Source: Bacteroidota bacterium
GTDB taxonomy: Bacteria > Bacteroidota > Bacteroidia > Bacteroidales > UBA10428
Length of the DNA: 64,000 bases
Assembly (NCBI GenBank): GCA_023442525.1
Contig: JAEZZA010000016.1
Coordinates: 1-64,000 of the forward strand
Direction: 5' to 3'
Shown piece after piece: positions 52,546 through 60,785 of this stretch. The translations under genes were made by a program, and so were the position numbers. Below the pieces are notes generated by a model, which was not told the DNA's origin, did not search any database, and saw only the letters and a list, made by a program, of their open reading frames with translations. Every line of letters begins with the position of its first letter. The first letter of the stretch is position 1.

Positions 52546-53841
52546 TCAGAATTCTGTGAAATCCCATTTCCCCCTGTATGGCCGTGTTCTCATTAGATTG
52601 GCGAAATCATCGCCTATGAATTCTTCTTTTTTGGGATCCCATTTAAGGGGTCGCAGCAGCTCGTAGCCGATATTAACTATATTACACAGAGAAGCGGTTC
52701 TGTGACCGGTTTCAACGTCAGAAACCGGTTTTGTCCGCTTTTTCATGGCGTCAACCCAGTCCTGGTAATGATTGTCGCTATAATAAACCTTCTTATCAGA
52801 CGATTTCAGCTCGGCTTTTGCGAGTTTGCTGTCGGGATAGGTTCTTAAAAACCCTCTGCTGACCTCAATTTTCCCTTTGGTTCCGATAAACTGAACTGCA
52901 TTGGTTTCACCCCATTCTTTATGATGAACAACCACTCCGTTTTCATATTTCATTGAAAGCCCGTAATTTGAAGGCACCTCAGGAGGAGTAAATTGAACCG
53001 GTCCGGAATTATCCATGTCAAGCGCCCACTGGGCAATATCAAACATATGTGCTCCCCAGTCGGTTACCTCTCCGCCGCCGAAATCTCTGTATCCTCTCCA
53101 CCATGCCCACCTGTCGTCTCCGAAAAGCGGTGCCAGATCAGGATGCCATCCACGATAAAATGACGGCCCAACCCATTCATTCCAGTCGAGTTCAGCTGGA
53201 GGTTCAAGTTCCGGCAAACAGCACTGCTTAACAGGTTTACCCACATGAACGTTTATTTCTGTGATATCTCCGATATATCCGTTTCTCACCAGTTCAACAG
53301 CATGCCTGAAATCACGCCATGAACGCTGCATATTTCCGGTTTGAAAAACACGATTGTATTTTCTTACAGCATTTACCATAGCACGGCCTTCGGCAATGGT
53401 CAGAGCCATGGGCTTTTCGCAATATATATCCTTACCTGCCCTGGCTGAATCCACTGCCATTTGTGCATGCCAGTGGTCGGGCGAGGCTATCACCACAGCA
53501 TCTATATCTTTACGCGTAAGCAATTCACGGTAGTACTTGTATACATCAACAGATATGGAATTACCCTTGGCCTTATTATTCCCTTCAGCTCTGGATTTAA
53601 AAAGAGCAAGTTTTTTCTGATCAACATCGCAACATGCCAGTACAACTGTCTCTTTGCATGCTCCAATAAATTCAAGCAGATCGAGCGATTGTTTGCCAAC
53701 CCCTATATAGCCTAAAGCAATGCGATCATTGGCCGCAACATAACCCTTACCGCCCATTACATGGCGCGGGACAACTGTAAATGCCAATGCTGCTGCGGCA
53801 GAATTTCCCAAAAATTTCCGCCTGTTGATTTTGTGATTCAT
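52546..53841 (-). CDS. Gfo/Idh/MocA-family oxidoreductase with Tat signal
   Basis: The 431-residue protein opens with a twin-arginine signal (INRRKFLGNSAAAALAF), so it is folded in the cytoplasm with its cofactor and then exported. After it come the Rossmann domain (LGYIGVGKQSLDL, ACCDVD), the hallmark CEKPMAL and the C-terminal sugar-binding domain (YRDFGGGEVTDWGAHMFDIAQW). It probably oxidises or rearranges a sugar derivative in the periplasm with bound NAD(P). Confidence 0.9.
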   Translation of the reverse strand: MNHKINRRKFLGNSAAAALAFTVVPRHVMGGKGYVAANDRIALGYIGVGKQSLDLLEFIGACKETVVLACCDVDQKKLALFKSRAEGNNKAKGNSISVDVYKYYRELLTRKDIDAVVIASPDHWHAQMAVDSARAGKDIYCEKPMALTIAEGRAMVNAVRKYNRVFQTGNMQRSWRDFRHAVELVRNGYIGDITEINVHVGKPVKQCCLPELEPPAELDWNEWVGPSFYRGWHPDLAPLFGDDRWAWWRGYRDFGGGEVTDWGAHMFDIAQWALDMDNSGPVQFTPPEVPSNYGLSMKYENGVVVHHKEWGETNAVQFIGTKGKIEVSRGFLRTYPDSKLAKAELKSSDKKVYYSDNHYQDWVDAMKKRTKPVSDVETGHRTASLCNIVNIGYELLRPLKWDPKKEEFIGDDFANLMRTRPYRGKWDFTEF

Positions 53842-54154
53842 AAATTTTATGATTAGTAATTAAAGCATCCTAAATTTAGAAATAAATTGACATCATGGTC
53901 CTGCCGTGTCAGTATCTCTGTTATGAAATGTATTTTTTGAAATAATTAAAAACCCAAAGCCCTTACATCTGCCGGAATTGGCATGACCTCAATAATTCCT
54001 TCTCGGGTATGGTCGGGTCCGATAGCCCCTTCCGACTCACTTAATGTGGCACTTTTAGGATGCCGAAGCATGGGGTTCGGCGATCTGGAGCAGCATCTGT
54101 CAAATCCCGTAGGGCAGGTTTACCAACAGTGAAGCGGCGAATGCATATCAAGCT
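53842..54154. other. gene-free stretch with a gene-tail remnant and a hairpin repeat
   Basis: 53842-53945 is AT-rich leader DNA for the oxidoreductase. 53946-54062 is an open tail of a minus-strand gene (next entry). 54062-54154 is GC-richer and includes GCCGAA-gcatgggg-TTCGGC at 54062-54081. It has the look of a dispersed intergenic repeat, although I see no second copy in this window. Confidence 0.45.
53946..54062 (-). pseudogene. C-terminal remnant of an unidentified minus-strand gene
   Basis: On the minus strand a frame without a convincing start runs to the TAA at 53946-53948. Its residues (SATLSESEGAIGPDHTREG, then IIEVMPIPADVRALGF) have the composition of a real protein tail, with a compact proline-flanked strand at the end. 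I do not recognise the family. The frame is cut by the hairpin repeat at 54062, so the body of the gene was probably lost. Confidence 0.3.
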
Positions 54155-55711
54155 TTACGCCATCCACTCCCTTTTCCTGTTCAGGCTTCCCAGAATATCA
54201 AGTGTAATATTCACATCTTCCACTACCTGGAAGTCGAACATACCCACGCAGATGAAATCGGCTCCGTTTTCGAATGCCCACCTGAAACCATCTTTGGGTT
54301 CTATAGCTCCGGCAGCCAATACCTTGAATCCCATAACAGGCACCTTGGTACGGTTTACAAATTCAACGGTACGATCAGGGAAGAGGCAGAAACAATTATC
54401 ATGGAAACGGTTATGATCCAGATGTCGCTCGCCGTCGACTTCAAAAGGTACTCTGTTTTCGAGAGGATGAGCCGACCAGTAACGGTCGTGGTGCATGGTT
54501 TGCATGTAATAGTCAGGAATAATACCCAATTCCTCACACTTTATAAATGCATCTACTGTATGAGCTCCCATTCCTGCGGTAAGTCCCTGGTTCCTTATCT
54601 TATCCAGCATCATACCTAAAATCTCAGGTTTGCCATCCCTTACAAGGAAATCACACTGGTTACCCTGTATCTGTATGATATCAGCACCCTGATCAATGGC
54701 TTTATTGATGAATTCGTAATAATCGTTTTTTTCGAGATTTGGAGCTACCTGTGTAATCACCTGCAGCTTACTGCCAGTGGCTTTTTTATATTTCTGTAGC
54801 AACAGGCCCGATGGAAATCCGATATTAATGGTATTAATTCCGGCTTGCTCACAAAGCATCAGTGTTTCAAACACTTTCTTTTCTGTGTTATAAGCTTTGA
54901 AAAGTGAGGGCACATAAATAAGATCGCGTGCATGAGCCCAGCCTCCAATCAGATTTCCACCTGCAACCAGGCGACTTATCTCGTGTTTGCCAATTTTGCC
55001 TTTGGGCAATTGACCTTTCAGATCTTTGAGTGCAGTCTGCTTCAGTTGGATGGTTGCACCCGACATGGCGTCGGCACCATAAACTTTATAACTTCTCATG
55101 GCGCCCCACCCTATTACACCAAGTATAGGCAGGGTGACAAGATTCTTAAGAGCCTCACGCCTTGAATTCGGATTTGCAGCGGGTTGTACTAAAACTTTTT
55201 CCTCTGCCACAGCAGGCACTTTTGTTCTGAATAGCGAAAGGATGTTATCAATACCATATCCTTTATTCGGGATAACGGCCAGGATGGCAAGCGCAACAGC
55301 CTCGATGAAAAGTCGATTGACAATAAAAAGGTGACCTTCCGAAAAATCAAGCAACATACCTCCAAATGGCGGATAGGCAAAGTAATACAGCGTTAGCAAC
55401 AGTACACCGGACCATGCGGCAAACCGGATGAAGAAACCGATGAACAGGGCTAAGCCAATGAACAGCAAACCGTACATATTCAATAAGTCCACAACCTTCA
55501 GAAGCCCGGGTGAATTGGCTATACCATGGTAAAAACCCGACATAAACCCTGTTGATCCCAACAGATATCCCTCTGATGACCAGTTACCCGAGATTACTTT
55601 TATAAATCCTTCATACAGAAAATGCCATCCAATAGCTACCCTGAGCAGAGTAACCAGTACAGTTGATGTTCTGCCATTCATCTTCAGACTCCCCATCTTA
55701 TTCTTTTCCAT
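54155..55711 (-). CDS. fusion of a DoxX membrane domain with an exported TIM-barrel (aldo/keto reductase-like) domain
   Basis: The 518-residue protein has two parts. Residues about 15-165 form a DoxX-like four-helix domain (LLRVAIGWHFLYEGFIKV, YFAYPPFGG, a histidine in the SEGHLFIVNR loop). A linker with a twin-arginine-like stretch (SRREALKNLVTLPILGVIGWG, about 187-207) gives a fifth membrane helix. Residues about 240-518 look like a TIM barrel (ISRLVAGGNLIGGWAHARD, NTINIGFPSG, DIIQIQGNQ, MGAHTVDAF, VLAAGAIEP). DoxX proteins take part in quinone-linked electron transfer in some systems. The layout puts the barrel in the periplasm, tied to a membrane redox module. Substrate and activity are unknown. 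Confidence 0.78.
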   Translation of the reverse strand: MEKNKMGSLKMNGRTSTVLVTLLRVAIGWHFLYEGFIKVISGNWSSEGYLLGSTGFMSGFYHGIANSPGLLKVVDLLNMYGLLFIGLALFIGFFIRFAAWSGVLLLTLYYFAYPPFGGMLLDFSEGHLFIVNRLFIEAVALAILAVIPNKGYGIDNILSLFRTKVPAVAEEKVLVQPAANPNSRREALKNLVTLPILGVIGWGAMRSYKVYGADAMSGATIQLKQTALKDLKGQLPKGKIGKHEISRLVAGGNLIGGWAHARDLIYVPSLFKAYNTEKKVFETLMLCEQAGINTINIGFPSGLLLQKYKKATGSKLQVITQVAPNLEKNDYYEFINKAIDQGADIIQIQGNQCDFLVRDGKPEILGMMLDKIRNQGLTAGMGAHTVDAFIKCEELGIIPDYYMQTMHHDRYWSAHPLENRVPFEVDGERHLDHNRFHDNCFCLFPDRTVEFVNRTKVPVMGFKVLAAGAIEPKDGFRWAFENGADFICVGMFDFQVVEDVNITLDILGSLNRKREWMA

Positions 55712-55741
55712 TGGATTGATTTTAAAATTATATCTAAATAT

Positions 55742-56794
55742 CTACCAGTTCATCAGTTTTTTAATAAATGGCGTAAGCTCTTCAGCCATATTCATATGCT
55801 GATCCACAGTCGGATGCCAGTCGCTTCCTTCAGGTTCAAAAGGACTGAATTCAAAATAATTGACTTTAGGATCGTTTTTGCTTAATTCATTATAAGCGGT
55901 ATGTATATAAGATTGTGTTCTTTCCCAATCCTCCCCGGGACCGGAGGGACCGGCTGCACATACGATATTTGCTTCGGGATAATTACTTCTGATGCGTTTT
56001 ACGAATTCAATATATTTAGTTAGGAACTCGGCAGAGTCGAGCTTTGCCGAAAGGTCGTTTGCAATCAGATCGAGAAAAACTACGTGAGGCTGGTACTGAG
56101 TGTAATCCCATATTATGGTAGTGTCAAGTGTAACTTCGTCGTAAAACCGGGGCATGTTGAAGCCGCGTGATCCGCCATAACCCTGCACAATACCGATACC
56201 TGAGCGGCAGACAGCAACATAATCGGCATTCACATTACGGGCTGTAATGGCACCGAACGACATATAATTATTCTCGGTAGAATACTTAAAATTCTCAGTC
56301 TGGCTTTTGCCTTCATTTCCGTATCCGCAGGTGTATGAATCGCCTATAAATTCCATCCGGCGTTCATTTTGAGCAGGTTTTTGAACCTTTGATTTCGGAT
56401 CAAGCCGTAATCCCAAAAATGAGGTATTACCACCATGCCATTCCGATCTGCGGATGATTTCCAAAGTATGTTTTCCTTTTTCCAGGTTTTCAGCCAGCCG
56501 GTATGTACTGTCGCTCCGGTTAGCTTCTATAACAAACAAACTGTCGTCGATGATCACCGTAAAAAAGTTTCTGAGGCTGTCATCTTTTAATAACAATTCA
56601 ACAGACGTTCCGGTAAAAATAGTTTTAATGGAACATCCCGAATACATAAACACGGGTTTCGACCGGTCTCTCATGTCGAACCGTCCAGTATATACAAACG
56701 AAGGGTTATCGGGAAGGATCAGGTTTGTGGAACTGTTTTGACTGCAGCCATAGAAAATGGCTAAAAGTACTGCAATTGAAAGCCTAATTTTCAT
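55742..56794 (-). CDS. SGNH/GDSL esterase, CE2-like, lipoprotein
   Basis: The 350-residue lipoprotein (FYGC, Cys 17) has an N-terminal beta-sandwich (about 30-145; FVYTGRFDMRD, LRNFFTVIIDD) and a C-terminal SGNH domain. The nucleophile is in EFIGDSYTCGYG, block III in LIANDLS and the DxxH catalytic pair in GSDWHPTVDQH. This two-domain order is that of carbohydrate esterase family 2, which deacetylates sugars. It lies 30 bases upstream of the DoxX fusion gene, on the same strand, and is probably co-transcribed with it. Confidence 0.85.
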   Translation of the reverse strand: MKIRLSIAVLLAIFYGCSQNSSTNLILPDNPSFVYTGRFDMRDRSKPVFMYSGCSIKTIFTGTSVELLLKDDSLRNFFTVIIDDSLFVIEANRSDSTYRLAENLEKGKHTLEIIRRSEWHGGNTSFLGLRLDPKSKVQKPAQNERRMEFIGDSYTCGYGNEGKSQTENFKYSTENNYMSFGAITARNVNADYVAVCRSGIGIVQGYGGSRGFNMPRFYDEVTLDTTIIWDYTQYQPHVVFLDLIANDLSAKLDSAEFLTKYIEFVKRIRSNYPEANIVCAAGPSGPGEDWERTQSYIHTAYNELSKNDPKVNYFEFSPFEPEGSDWHPTVDQHMNMAEELTPFIKKLMNW

Positions 56795-56903
56795 AAATGA
56801 ATTTCTTTACTAAGCAGATAAAGATAAAAGAAAATTGAAAATGTTATACCGACGCAGTATTATTTTGCTTCCTGCCGGCATCACGTAACCATTTTACAAA
56901 GAG

Positions 56904-57617
56904 CTAACCCCCCAATCTTTTTCCTGCTTCTTTTAGAATTGCCTCGGTAGCAGTTGCCCCACAACGGGTTGCACCTGCAGCTTTCATTTTGAGTAAATCA
57001 TCAAGTGTTCTGACACCTCCGGCAGCTTTGACCTGAACTTTAGGACCTGAATGCTTTCGCATCAGCTCCAGATCTTCAGCCGTTGCGCCGGTATAACTGA
57101 AAAATCCATTGGATTGCTTAACAAAACCATATCCGGTTGAAGTTTTTACAAAATCGGCACCGGCCTTTGTGCAAATCTCACAAAGCTTTATTTTATCAGC
57201 AGTCTGTGTAATGTAATCGGTTTCAAAGATAACTTTAACTATTGCCCTGTTGCGGTGGCAGGCATCAGTGACTTCCCTGATTTCTCTTTCCACATAATCC
57301 CAATCGCCTCCCAGGGCTTTACCTATATTGATCACCATGTCAATTTCAACAGCCCCGTCGTTGCATGCCTGTTCGGTTTCAAACACTTTAACGGATGTAG
57401 CGCTGTTTCCATGAGGAAAACCGATTACACAACCCACTTTCACATCCGCTCCCTTTAGTAGTTCAGCGGCCTGACGAACGGCAAAGGGCTTTACACAAAC
57501 CGATGCCACATGGTATTTACGGGCAATATCGCATTGTTTTTTCAGGTCTTCATCGGTGTATGTAGGCTGTAGGACCGAGTGATCGATCATTGCGGCAAGT
57601 TCATTAATCAGGCTCAT
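56904..57617 (-). CDS. deoC: deoxyribose-phosphate aldolase
   Basis: The 237-residue class I aldolase cleaves 2-deoxyribose 5-phosphate to glyceraldehyde 3-phosphate and acetaldehyde. Typical segments: MIDHSVLQPTYTDEDL, VCVKPFAV, GCVIGFPHGN, the Schiff-base lysine in FVKTSTGYGF and the second lysine in VKAAGGVRT. The frame reaches back to 57647; the ATG at 57617 fits the family N-terminus. It is divergent from the glycyl radical enzyme activase with about 84 bases between. Other nucleoside catabolic genes are absent nearby, so a different aldolase role is possible. Confidence 0.92.
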   Translation of the reverse strand: MSLINELAAMIDHSVLQPTYTDEDLKKQCDIARKYHVASVCVKPFAVRQAAELLKGADVKVGCVIGFPHGNSATSVKVFETEQACNDGAVEIDMVINIGKALGGDWDYVEREIREVTDACHRNRAIVKVIFETDYITQTADKIKLCEICTKAGADFVKTSTGYGFVKQSNGFFSYTGATAEDLELMRKHSGPKVQVKAAGGVRTLDDLLKMKAAGATRCGATATEAILKEAGKRLGG

Positions 57618-57637
57618 CGAGTTTGTTTTTCTTTGAA

Positions 57638-57652
57638 AGGTAGGCACTACCT
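57638..57652. promoter_or_regulatory. small inverted repeat in the deoC/activase gap
   Basis: AGGTAG and CTACCT flank GCA at 57638-57652, between the divergent deoC and glycyl radical enzyme activase genes. It could be an operator for a shared regulator; there is no regulator gene next to it. Confidence 0.3.
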
Positions 57653-57701
57653 ATGTAAAAAACAAATTTCGGTTTGTAGCCTTTTTTATTTATATTTCTG
57701 C

Positions 57702-58517
57702 GTGGAAGGATTTGTTTTTGACATACAAAAATTTGCCTTGCATGATGGACCGGGCATACGTACGGCTGTTTTTCTGAAGGGCTGTCCCCTGCGTTGTACA
57801 TGGTGCTGCAATCCTGAATCGCAGAAGCTGATGCCTGAATTTTCATATAATGAAGATAAATGCACCGGTTGTGGACAGTGTGTTCAGATATGCCCCCATG
57901 AATCGTTGCAATCATACCAGGATAAAATACAAGTCGATTTCAACACATGTACCGCATGCGGAAAATGTATTGACCATTGCGCGGAAAATGCCCTTAAAAT
58001 TTATGGCAACAAAATGAGTACTGATGAGGTGATCAGTGAAGTTATGAAGGATTTCGCGTATTACTCGAATTCGGGGGGAGGAATGACACTGACCGGGGGA
58101 GAAGCCATGGTTCAATTTGATTTTGCACTCGACCTGCTGAAAAAGGCTAAAGAGAATGGCATTCATACTGCAATTGAGACCTCTGGGTATGCCGGCAGCT
58201 CTGAATTCGAAGCTATTTTGCCCTATACCGACCTTTTCCTGTACGACTACAAACACACCGGAAACGAGCTTCACAAGAAGTATACGGGTGTCGACCAGAC
58301 CCTGATTCTGGAAAACCTTGCCATGCTTCACGATAAGGGTGCTGAAATTTTAGTTCGATGCCCCATTATACACGGAATTAACGATACAAATGATCATTTA
58401 AGTAATATTGAAAAATTAAGAGATAAATTCCCGCGTATCAGGGATATCGAAATTCTAAAGTATCATGATTACGGCAGATCGAAGTATGCCAAACTCGGAA
58501 GACGTTATTTACTGTGA
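57702..58517 (+). CDS. glycyl radical enzyme activating protein (radical SAM)
   Basis: The 271-residue radical SAM enzyme puts the radical on the partner enzyme's glycine. After the start come the family opening FDIQKFALHDGPGIRTAVFL and the SAM cluster motif CPLRCTWC. Two extra [4Fe-4S] motifs follow (CTGCGQCVQICPHE and CTACGKCIDHCAEN), as in activases of dehydratase/lyase-type partners, and then the GGMTLTGGEAM SAM-binding turn. I take the GTG at 57702 as start; the upstream frame lacks homology. A TATATTTC box lies only 3 bases before it, so start or promoter may be atypical. Its stop overlaps the enzyme gene by 4 bases. Confidence 0.92.
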   Translation: MEGFVFDIQKFALHDGPGIRTAVFLKGCPLRCTWCCNPESQKLMPEFSYNEDKCTGCGQCVQICPHESLQSYQDKIQVDFNTCTACGKCIDHCAENALKIYGNKMSTDEVISEVMKDFAYYSNSGGGMTLTGGEAMVQFDFALDLLKKAKENGIHTAIETSGYAGSSEFEAILPYTDLFLYDYKHTGNELHKKYTGVDQTLILENLAMLHDKGAEILVRCPIIHGINDTNDHLSNIEKLRDKFPRIRDIEILKYHDYGRSKYAKLGRRYLL

Positions 58518-60766
58518 TGACAACTGATTGGAATACTATGGAAGGTACGGCTGACGAAGTGGTAGCACGGCTGAAAGAATTCACCGACACATACAAAAAA
58601 TACCATAATAACAAATATCTGCGGGAAGCCTTCTGCTATAAAGTTCAGTGGAAGAATATGGTTTGCAGCATACAGAAAGGAGATCTGTTTGCAGGAAGAA
58701 CCGTTCAGCCGGTAATAGGATTTATACCCCAATCCGACGAAAACTCAATGGGATATTATATCCATAAAAATGCACTGGCGGAATTCAGAAAGAGAAATGA
58801 TCTCTCGCACGAAAGTCGTTCTGTTCTTGATGATCTGGAAATATTCTGGGAGAAAGAAAACACAGTTACCCGGGCTAAAAAGGCATATACCATGAGAATG
58901 AGGGAAGCATTGCCTTCCGACCTGTATTACTCCGAATCAGGCATCGCTTTCACACTTTGGCGAATGAGCGGTGTTCAAATGGACTACGAGAAGCTGGTGC
59001 GTATTGGCATACCAGGTTTAAGAGATGAAATAGGAGCCAAACAATCAACAGTTACAAAAGGCTCTGATCCGTGGTTTCTTTATGAAGCAATGCAGATGGC
59101 CCTGGACACTTTCGGCGAAATTTGCATTTATTATGCCAGTCAGGCTGAAAACATAAGTACTGACCGGGATATGACTGAACTTGCGAAGATCCTGCGCCGA
59201 ATTCCAAATAATAAGCCGGCAACCTTCCGTGAGGGAATTCAGTTGATATTTCTTTATACTGTGATTGACGGGGCAAGGAATTTCGGCAGAATGGACGACG
59301 CATTGGCTGAGCTTTACTGTAACGATATCGATTCAGGTCTGATAAATGAAGAAGAGGCAATCCGGCTATTAAGCGGCTTGTGGAAGCTTATCAACCAGCG
59401 CGGATACCGGTACGACAGCAGGATTATCATAGGTGGTTCGGGTCGGAGGGATGAAGCAAAAGCCAACCGGCTGGCTCTTACGATTATGGAAACCACAAGG
59501 CGTGTAAAAGATATAATGCCGCAACTCGCGCTTCGATTCAGCAATAAACAGGATCCGTCTCTTTACCAGAAAGGTCTGGATATGATTGGGGAAGGCAATC
59601 CCTACCCCATGCTGTATAACGATGATGTCAATATACCCTCGGTACAGAAAGCTTTTGGCGTGCCTTATAATGAAGCTGTTCATGCCATACAGTTCGGCTG
59701 TGGTGAATATGTTTTGAATCACCGGAGTGTAGGAACACCCAGTGGCGTTATAAATTTATTGGCAGCGCTCAATGTTACGTTACACCGGGGAATCAACCCC
59801 GTTACAGGAAAACAAATGGGCATACCTGTATCACGATATGAAAAGTATGGCCATTTCGAGACCTTCGATAAACTTCTTGCAGCCTACATGGAACAGGTGG
59901 AATATCATGTAGAACAACTGGCGCTTCACGAAAAGCTTGAATATGATTTTGCCGGGAAAGACGCTCCATTCCTGTATACCAGCATGCTGATGGATGATTG
60001 TACCGAAAGGGGCAAGGGAGTTTACGAAGGAGGCATCCGGTACCTCGGAGGCACCTTGGAATCGTATGGGAATAGCAATACGGCCGACAGCCTGACGGCT
60101 ATTAAGCAGTTTGTTTATGATGAAAAAAAGATAGAAATTGACAAACTGGTTGAAATGCTCGGCTGTAATTTTACCGGTTACAACACGGGAAGGAATATGC
60201 TGCTGAATTCTCCGAAATACGGAAACGACAATGAGGTGGCCGATGGAATGCTGACCCTGGTGCATGAACATTTATGCAATTTTACGCGGAAGCAGGCTGC
60301 CAAAGCGGGACTTGATAGTTACCTGGTAGTAGTTATTAATAATGATGCCAACACGGTTATAGGCGGTTTCACATCGGCATCGGCCGACGGTAGAAAGGAA
60401 TTCACGTACATGAATCCGGGAAACGCACCGGTTGGAGGAGCTGATAAGAGCGGTGTAACCGCTTTTCTCAATTCGATAGTAAAACCCGCAACCGATATTC
60501 ATGCCGGCGCGGTTCAGAACATGAAATTTTCAAAAGAATTGTTCAGCACTTACCGTGATAAGCTTGAAATTCTGCTGGCCACCTACTGGCAAAAAGGAGG
60601 AGCTCAGGCAATGATCACCTGTGTAAGCCGCGGCGATCTGGAAGCAGCTATGGAACATCCGGAGCTTTACCAGAACCTGATTGTACGTGTAGGCGGTTTT
60701 AGCGAACGGTTCGTAAATCTTCCCCGTAACACACAACTTGAAATATTGAGCAGGACATTATATTAA
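58514..60766 (+). CDS. glycyl radical enzyme of unknown substrate (pyruvate formate-lyase superfamily)
   Basis: The 750-residue enzyme has the ten-stranded barrel of the superfamily, with the radical loop at the C-terminus: G728 in VRVGGFSERFVNL. The active-site cysteine is C396 in IQFGCGEYV, giving a C-x-E motif with E398. C-x-E is shared by dehydratase, lyase and decarboxylase members, and differs from the CC pair of pyruvate formate-lyase. FGRMDDAL stands where many relatives have GRxDQ. It is somewhat shorter than classical members. It overlaps its activase by ATGA, is followed 19 bases later by a GH30 gene, and lies opposite deoC. No shell-protein genes are nearby, so it is not microcompartment-linked. 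I cannot assign the substrate. Confidence 0.92.
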   Translation: MMTTDWNTMEGTADEVVARLKEFTDTYKKYHNNKYLREAFCYKVQWKNMVCSIQKGDLFAGRTVQPVIGFIPQSDENSMGYYIHKNALAEFRKRNDLSHESRSVLDDLEIFWEKENTVTRAKKAYTMRMREALPSDLYYSESGIAFTLWRMSGVQMDYEKLVRIGIPGLRDEIGAKQSTVTKGSDPWFLYEAMQMALDTFGEICIYYASQAENISTDRDMTELAKILRRIPNNKPATFREGIQLIFLYTVIDGARNFGRMDDALAELYCNDIDSGLINEEEAIRLLSGLWKLINQRGYRYDSRIIIGGSGRRDEAKANRLALTIMETTRRVKDIMPQLALRFSNKQDPSLYQKGLDMIGEGNPYPMLYNDDVNIPSVQKAFGVPYNEAVHAIQFGCGEYVLNHRSVGTPSGVINLLAALNVTLHRGINPVTGKQMGIPVSRYEKYGHFETFDKLLAAYMEQVEYHVEQLALHEKLEYDFAGKDAPFLYTSMLMDDCTERGKGVYEGGIRYLGGTLESYGNSNTADSLTAIKQFVYDEKKIEIDKLVEMLGCNFTGYNTGRNMLLNSPKYGNDNEVADGMLTLVHEHLCNFTRKQAAKAGLDSYLVVVINNDANTVIGGFTSASADGRKEFTYMNPGNAPVGGADKSGVTAFLNSIVKPATDIHAGAVQNMKFSKELFSTYRDKLEILLATYWQKGGAQAMITCVSRGDLEAAMEHPELYQNLIVRVGGFSERFVNLPRNTQLEILSRTLY

Positions 60767-60785
60767 CCCTTCAAATTTTTTTACA

